DNA from: Apostichopus japonicus
Taxonomy: Eukaryota; Echinodermata; Holothuroidea; Aspidochirotida; Stichopodidae
Reading direction: 5' to 3'
NCBI RefSeq assembly: GCF_037975245.1
Contig: NC_092576.1
Span: 382,501 to 446,500, forward strand
DNA length: 64,000 nucleotides
Shown here in pieces: positions 57,806-64,000 of the stretch. The notes beneath the pieces were generated by a model that had not been told where the DNA came from, searched no databases, and saw only the letters and a list, made by a program, of their open reading frames with translations. Made by a program: the position numbers and the translations under genes. The number at the start of each line of letters is the position of its first letter. The first letter of the stretch is position 1.

Positions 57806-58041
57806 AAGGCGGTTGAATTTGAAGAAATGAGGTTTAGCAATTGGGAACTTCCGGGTTTGATACCCTGCGGGATTATAGTTAGGTGGGTTTTTTAATCCAA
57901 GAGCAAGCTACGATTTTCCCACCTGAAATAACAAAAAATTGATAAAGATTTCAAATTTGAGTTAATCTGTTGAATTGGAAGCCATCCGACGTGTTAGTTG
58001 TAATCAATATGCCCTTGCGGGTTGCATTTGTGGTCGCTTAA
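57806..58041 (+). repeat. SINE-like repeat, copy 2
   Basis: Diverged partner of 25078-25325 in the same orientation. It contains CCGGGTTTGATACCCTGCGG (B-box-like), TTTTTTAATCCAAGAGCAAG, CTACGATTTTCCCACCTGAA and GTGGTCGCTTAAGC. A tRNA-derived origin is plausible but not proven. Confidence 0.5.
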
Positions 58042-58044
58042 GCA

Positions 58045-59145
58045 TTTATTATTATTATTATCATATAATTTGCCCCGTTAACTTTCACACTAAATCTTCA
58101 AAGTGGTGTTGTCTCCTTATAGAAGTTCTCAACAGTTAAACTCTACCCATCACTGGCTTGCTGACAGATTGGCCATTCATAGATATATTCCCTCTGATGA
58201 ATTGGTAGGATTTCAACTTCAAAGTCTGAAAATGTGTTGAAATAATTTGCCAATGAAAGATGATGGGTTCTAACTTCAGCACCATTGAACCATACTGTAG
58301 GTGTGTAGCTCTCTAACATAATTTCTCCACTCCCTCAACCCCCCCCCCTCCCCCTTGTACACCTCCTCTACCATATATAAACTTTATAGACAAATAATTT
58401 TGCTCTCTAACTGGGAACAAGGGAGTAACTGGGAAAAAGTTATTATTAATTTAGTAATTATTAATTTGATCTATTAGGCAATAGTACTTATTAATTCAAC
58501 TAATAAATACTAAATCTAAATTAAAAGTATAAAAAACAAAATGTAACACAGAGAAAGTGTTCGATGTTAGTTTCTGTCTTTTCTTCAGTTTTGTGCTCTA
58601 GGCTCTAGAACTAATAATCCTTTATTTCTCAGTTTTGTGCTCTAGCCTCTAGTACCAATTATCCTCACCTGCACAACCCCTGTCACTCTGTCCTCAAGTG
58701 TAAAATGTCCTCTCAAAGTGTCATGTATGCAACCTAACCTCATAAACACTTTTAGAGTTCTAGTGTACCTTCTTGGCAAATAAAAATTATATCTCTGAGA
58801 CATTTATGTGAGCTCACAAAATGTCTTACTGAGATACTTTACAATGAATACACCACTCAGGACCTCAGAGCTCTCAGTCTGTGACTAAATTAATGCAGTA
58901 GCATGAGCCCCATATGGGTAGACATTAAACCTTGCCCAATCAATTTGACTTCAAAATAACATACTTCTAGCTCAAAATGATATCTATCAATATTGTTTGT
59001 ATTAAATCAATGAGTCTGCTCTTTCAAATGTCACGCCAGCCAAACTTATAGCATGCATTTATTCTAACACAGATCAAAGACACATGGAGAGGCTGAGAGA
59101 AGACAGGTGGGAGTATTGGGAAAGTCACTGTACGGAAATACGTCA
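58045..59145. other. No gene seen
   Basis: AT-rich. An imperfect 60-bp duplication containing CAGTTTTGTGCTCTAG appears at about 58588 and 58632. No coding support. Confidence 0.3.
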
Positions 59146-59146
59146 T

Positions 59147-59664
59147 AATATTATTACAATATCATACAGTAATAGTAGTACAATATGGAGTCATACAGTA
59201 ATAGTAGTACAATGTGGAGTCATACAGTAATATTATTACAATGTGGAGTCATACAGTAATATTATTACAAGATGGAGTCATACAGTAATAGTAGTACAAT
59301 ATGGAGTCATACAGTAATATTATTACAATGTGGAGTCATAAAGTAATATTATTACAATATGGAGTCATACAGTAATACTATTACAATGTGGAGTCATACA
59401 GTAATATTATTACAAGATGGAGTCATACACTAATATATTACAATGTGGAGTCATACAGTAATATTATTAAAATGTCGAGTCATACAGTAATATTGTTACA
59501 ATGTGGAGTCATACAGTAATATTATTACAATGTGGAGTCATACAGTAATATTATTACAAGATGGAGTCATACAGTAATATTATTACAATGTGGAGTCATA
59601 CAGTAATACTATTACAATGTGGAGTCATACAGTAATATTATTACAATGCGGAGTCATACAGTAA
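59147..59664 (+). repeat. 29-bp minisatellite, about 18 copies
   Basis: Unit: GTCATACAGTAATATTATTA then CAATGTGGA. Variants (GTAGTAC for ATTATTAC, GATGGA for TGTGGA) recur in blocks. Confidence 0.95.
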
Positions 59665-60059
59665 TCCAGAAGACTGGTCTTCTGTACTACAGCAGAACAC
59701 ACACAGCTTTAAAGGTCAAGTGACACGTAACAGATTTCCTTCAAACTTGCACAAATTGAAAAGCTACATATCAAAACCCTATATTCTAAATTTGGAGTTC
59801 CACAATTGTTTCTTTGCTGTTTTAATTAAGTTAATAAACAAGCTAATTCCGTAAGATAATGACGTCATGGGGGAACCGCCAATGTTACCAAAACTAAGTA
59901 TGCCTAATATGCTAACCTAGATCAAAGCCGTAAACAATACGTCACGGACAGTAAACAAAATATCATATGAGAATGGGTGCACAACAGTACAAGAAAGTTT
60001 CGTGTTCGTCAAACACTGTATACAGCGATAGCTTAGTACCAGTGCACTCAGCCAGCCTA

Positions 60060-60296
60060 GCTGCCTATAAGTAAAGATTGGCTTGGACCTTCGAGCGAAT
60101 CTTATGTGTGCAGTGCGCCCTTCACTAGTTAAAGATTCGATTCCTATCGCCTATCCGCGCAACTTGGACTTGGAACACCGACAGCTCGCCGTCTACAAGA
60201 CAATGCCGTTCCTTCTCTATTTGGAGAAAGTATCTTCAAATCTCGAGGAGATATAGAAACAAGTAGACCAGTAGTTGCGAAGCTGGATCGGAAAAG
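60060..60296 (+). other. Possible 5' exon of an unidentified gene
   Basis: A locally GC-richer stretch ends at a good donor, AAAAGA/GTAAGTG (60297). It has only a short ATG frame (60202, MPFLLYLEK then a stop), so it would be mostly 5' UTR. Supported only by composition and the donor. Confidence 0.25.
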
Positions 60297-61601
60297 AGTA
60301 AGTGTATTTTCTGGCCTAGGCCTACTACAAGTACAAGTACTAGCTTAGTATTATTACTAACTTACAGTAGGCTAATTTTTATAATTTCGTTCAGTTAGTT
60401 AGGCCCTAAATTAGGTATGGAGACGATAAAGTTGGGCGTAGGCTAGGGCTAACTAAACTTTTATCAGTGGTACATCATGAAAAATCCAGAATAACAAGCA
60501 TCAGATGTTTACATGTCATTTTACCCAATAATGTGCTCCCAACTATCTTCATACTCAGATTCATAGCTCATATGTTGCACAGTAAATGACATCCATACAT
60601 TTTGCCATTTTTGGTGGTAGGGCTGCAATTTTTGTTACAAGAGAAAACGCTTGTGACAGGTGCTTTCAATTAAACAAACAAACTGCTTTCTTAAATGAAC
60701 TTTCATAACTTCCTTGTTAATTTTCTTTCCCAATTTTCACTACTAAGATTAATCTAGAAGCTGTTCCCCAACCAACTGCAGTGAAAATACAAGGCTGGAT
60801 TCTGCAGAATGTACATCTCCATCTAAAGGTAGCATGATCTTATATACATGTGCTTTTAATTACCGAAAAACAGTTGGGAAAGTGGGGGGAAGGTGGTACG
60901 TTACAGGCATTAAAAGATTTAAGTAGTCAGTTTTGAACGGGATACAAGGAATCTCCACCAGTAAAACATCAAGGCATGTACATGGGGGGGGGGGGGGCAA
61001 GCTACTAGACAAAAAGGAGGCAGCAGTATTACACCCGAAAGGTCCCCACAAATAGGCATAAATAGAGTGATGGATGGGGAGGGGGGGTGGGGGAGAAAAT
61101 GTGGTAGAGAAGTGTAAGCTAGGGTAATACAAGGAAGAATGGAAAACTTTCATACATCTATAGAGTATTCTATAGCAGAAGTGAGTACAGGGGCCAAAAT
61201 TTTAGAAACAGTTCTCGTTGAAAGCAAACTAGCAATTAAAACTGCACATCGGGGCAGGCTGACTAGGGGATAACATACATTGTATTTTATCCATCATATC
61301 CGCCTGCCTGACGAGAGTGGTTGAGGAGGCTATACCTGATGGCTTCACAGGAAAATATATATAGGCTACATCTATAGTTACTGAGAGAAGGGAGATTGCA
61401 TTGTAGTTATACTATATGAAACCAAGCTGAAGTCATTTGCAATGCTCATGGTGTGAGTGGCCCATATTTTTGCAGCCACATAAAGTAGGAGGATATGCTC
61501 TCCTTGAGCAAAGATAAGTGAACCATCTAGGCAGCTGACCCCTGTCCAAGAGCAGCCTACTGTATGTGTGTGGTATAATAAGCATTTATTTTAATTTTCA
61601 G

Positions 61602-61841
61602 TGAATGTAACACATGTAGAAGTCCAGTGTTCACCGGTCCCCCTACCACCATTGAAATTGCTGACTGGACCAACAGAGACAAGAACACCATCAAAGCAAC
61701 CAGGGCCATCTCACAGTGGCGATGATGGTCTGTCTGCTGCTGTGGCATCCTCACCGAAAAACCGCCAGGTAGTCCGGACTACACTCCATCAGTTCACTCA
61801 TCTGATGAATTTGAACATGACAAAGATGACGCTTCAAGGTA
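61602..61841 (+). CDS. Candidate internal exon, unidentified gene
   Basis: The acceptor TTTTAATTTTCAG precedes, and the donor CAAG/GTAATT follows. One frame is open throughout and Pro/Ser/Thr-rich. A different frame reads more like protein (CNTCRSPVFTG, IEIADWTNRDKN, later TEKPPGSPDYTPSVHSSDE) but has a TGA at about 61728. I cannot choose the frame, so this is either a real exon in the open frame or an exon with a disabling stop. Confidence 0.3.
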
Positions 61842-62551
61842 ATTTTCAACATTGATAGTAGATTATTCTGGAAAATCAATTGGTGCTATCACTTTCTTGA
61901 AAGAGGATCATTATTAATATTGACACCAACACTGTGGGGCAGTCTGGAATGTGTGGTGAGGCCATCAGTCTTTACTTCAATTAGCGTATACATACTGTAT
62001 CTGGTAGAGTTGTCACAGCTGTATGTGAACAAGAAATAAAGGCACAAACAAGTAGTTGGATTTAACAGAGTATATTATATCTTCACTTGGCTGGATATCT
62101 GCTACTGAATACAAATGGTGAAAGTTGCATCTTATACACTCTTTTACTATAGATTACAAGGGGATGGGACAGGATGTTACTCTGTCCACATGTTTACTTT
62201 ACTATATAAACAGTTGTTAAGCTACTGAGACAATGACCACACATCCTGCTGAAGATTACATAATTCATAATATTAGGTACACAAACAGGTGTAGGGTTTT
62301 TGTTGTAATCAGTAAAAAAAATATATCGGAATTGTTCAGGCACAAGTTGTCAGGTAAAACATGACCCATGTATCCACACCAATCGAGGTGTATCAGCTGT
62401 TGCCTTAGTTGGTCATCCAAAGACTTGACTGACAACTGTGCATTGTGCCATGACTATTGAAAGAAATGGAGTGATTATAATGTCTCTATCTAAATGGTAT
62501 GTTTTCATGAACTATTATTATATTATTCTTCATATCTTTACTATTCTACAG

Positions 62552-62726
62552 ATTACGTATGGGAACTGTTTGACTGCTTGCAAAACTTCTGCAGAAGTGG
62601 AACTCTGGGAGAGGAGTGTCCTGTTCCTGTCAGAAAAGAGCCACCACCACTTGCAAGCTCCTATGTTCATCCGAACAATGAGGATGCCCTAAAACAACAC
62701 CGAAGCAGATTTCAAAAGCTTTGCTG
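62552..62726 (+). CDS. Candidate terminal exon, unidentified gene
   Basis: After the acceptor TTACTATTCTACAG the frame reads YVWELFDCLQNFCRSGTLGE and continues with RKEPPPLASSYVHPNNEDAL to a stop near 62726. The amino-acid composition looks coding, but I recognise no domain. It may belong with 61602-61841. Confidence 0.3.
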
Positions 62727-62729
62727 AAG

Positions 62730-64000
62730 TGGTTGATGGCCTCCCAATTTCTAACTTTGTTTCATTGTAGTGGAGAGCAATCGACTCTGTGAATCGTCTG
62801 TTCACATGTTGTATGGCACAGCTGCAGAGCAGTGTTAATTAACAGGTCGCTACCAGCCTTTAGGGAAGTTGCTAAACTCTTATATTAAAGTTTTACTTAC
62901 ATCTGGTTTCCATTGTAAATAACTAAATGATAACATTATATTTAAACAAAAGTTCCAATGACAAGTATTCCTCTCTAGAGAGCTTAGACTTCATAAATAT
63001 CAATTTCATGCTGACTTCATATTTGTATGCAAATTTGGTGTTTCAAACATGTTGCCAATTTTTTGTTTTTCTTGTAATGAATTGACAGAAATTTGCTGTT
63101 TGTTCCCCGCATGGGATAAAATGTGATTTTATTATCCCATTTATGATCAAGTAACCTTTATATTCCATGGATTAATGAACAATTTCAGATTGATTTTCAC
63201 TACACTTTTATTAAAATGAAAGCCTAAGCTCTCCAGATCCCATTGACATAGTGGTTTAGGCTACTTTATTCAAACTGTTCTTCTATTGTAACCTAGTCTA
63301 TTTGAGATTTCAATCATCCAGATTTTGTTGGCAGGCTACTAGAAGTGACAGCTTTGCTTACAAGAGAGAATACATACAAAAACTTAACTTGAGTTTTTAT
63401 TATTTATTACTGTTATGTACTTCCCAAACTTGAAAATGTAAAATTTCATCCAAGGTTGTAGTTAATACCATGAACCAGAAAAATGTATACTGGAATTCCA
63501 AAATGTTCACCATTCAGCCACAAAACAGACAGGACTGAACCCTGTTTCTATAAAACTTTGCAGACATGATACTATGACTTGCGTAAACAGTCCACATTCT
63601 CACAGTCTTGGTAATTTAAACCCTTCATACTGTTCAGATGGTAAAGCTTCTCTAATCCTCCTTACCGCACAGGATGGGAGAACAACACAAACCTGCTTCC
63701 CTAAAAACTGCCAGCTCATCCGTACAAGTTGTCTGTATGCTGTGTGTCTGTATTTCCTGTAAAATAATCATGAAAACCAGCTATGAAAGATGAAGACACA
63801 TAAAAGCTTGGCAGCCATCTGGGGACGTCAATTTTAAAGTAAATCTCTATATAATTCCCAGAATTTGCTTGGCCCCTAAATCTGCCTCCCCTAAAGTTAG
63901 CCTAGCTATGCCATTTAAACAAACTGATCATTGTATCTCGGGGACTAAAATTTGTAAATGGATCATGCACAAGCATGGTGGAAATTTGTTGTGTGGCATT
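62730..64000. other. No gene seen to the right edge
   Basis: AT-rich sequence, possibly 3' UTR or intergenic to the candidate exons. No supported feature. Confidence 0.3.

Noticed and set aside
58190-58230. CTGATGA as another hammerhead core
   Set aside because: No stem II hairpin or GAAA follows at the right spacing; the same is true of CTGATGA at 9201, 39946, 50886 and 61801.

Overview
This is a 64 kb window of AT-rich eukaryotic nuclear DNA. Genes are sparse and spliced, with GT-AG introns, long (TA)n microsatellites, satellites, and several classes of animal transposable element. The only clearly recognisable host gene encodes an animal-type alpha-2,8-sialyltransferase (ST8Sia-like). With the mix of Penelope-like, L2/CR1-like and Ty3/gypsy elements, this suggests a marine invertebrate, most plausibly a deuterostome such as an echinoderm. 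That assignment is inference; no marker in the window fixes the species.

Layout. About 0.2-3.2 kb (minus strand) holds a large coding exon for a C2H2 zinc-finger/tnp2-like (CACTA/EnSpm-type) transposase-derived protein, followed by a spliced exon with an acidic, PB1-like look. Positions 6.1-14.2 kb are almost wholly filled by three foldback-type elements with long inverted repeats, each flanked by TA. FB1 (6091-9105) carries a relic of a helix-turn-helix/integrase-type gene. FB2 (9434-14222) has arrays of a GACTAA motif at both ends. FB3 (11675-13207) is nested in FB2, between two coding-like exon remnants. Positions 15.1-17.2 kb are a 64-bp satellite and its decayed flanks. At 18.25-18.62 kb is a dead copy of the sialyltransferase exon 2. 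Positions 21.6-24.5 kb hold a decayed Penelope-like element (PLE). Positions 27.2-32.5 kb are a head-to-head pair of PLE copies between two (TA)n tracts, with a LINE inserted in one of them. Positions 36.6-37.5 kb are a Ty3/gypsy remnant and 43.4-44.2 kb an L2/CR1-like remnant.

The sialyltransferase gene occupies 45268-55891 (plus strand) in three exons with consistent phases, totalling about 352 codons. Its introns contain a PLE 3' fragment, several microsatellites, a 66-bp satellite and a 77-bp tandem repeat. From 56 kb to the right edge there are further minisatellites, a U2 snRNA 5' fragment, a SINE-like repeat and weak exon candidates of an unidentified plus-strand gene (60.1-62.7 kb).

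The most interesting hidden signal is a set of small hammerhead-ribozyme motifs at the 3' ends of PLE sequences. The conserved core (CTGANGA ... GAAA) is kept while stems I, II and III differ in sequence yet still pair. Two sequence families are represented by three apparently complete motifs (21620-21659 minus, 27488-27526 minus, 32333-32371 plus). A third, orphan motif lies at 48634-48671, and two motifs are broken. In every intact case stem III is a 4-nt palindrome that can close only between two RNA copies, which suggests ribozymes acting as dimers. Hammerheads in PLEs are known; the side-by-side covariation and the isolated third variant are what merit checking.
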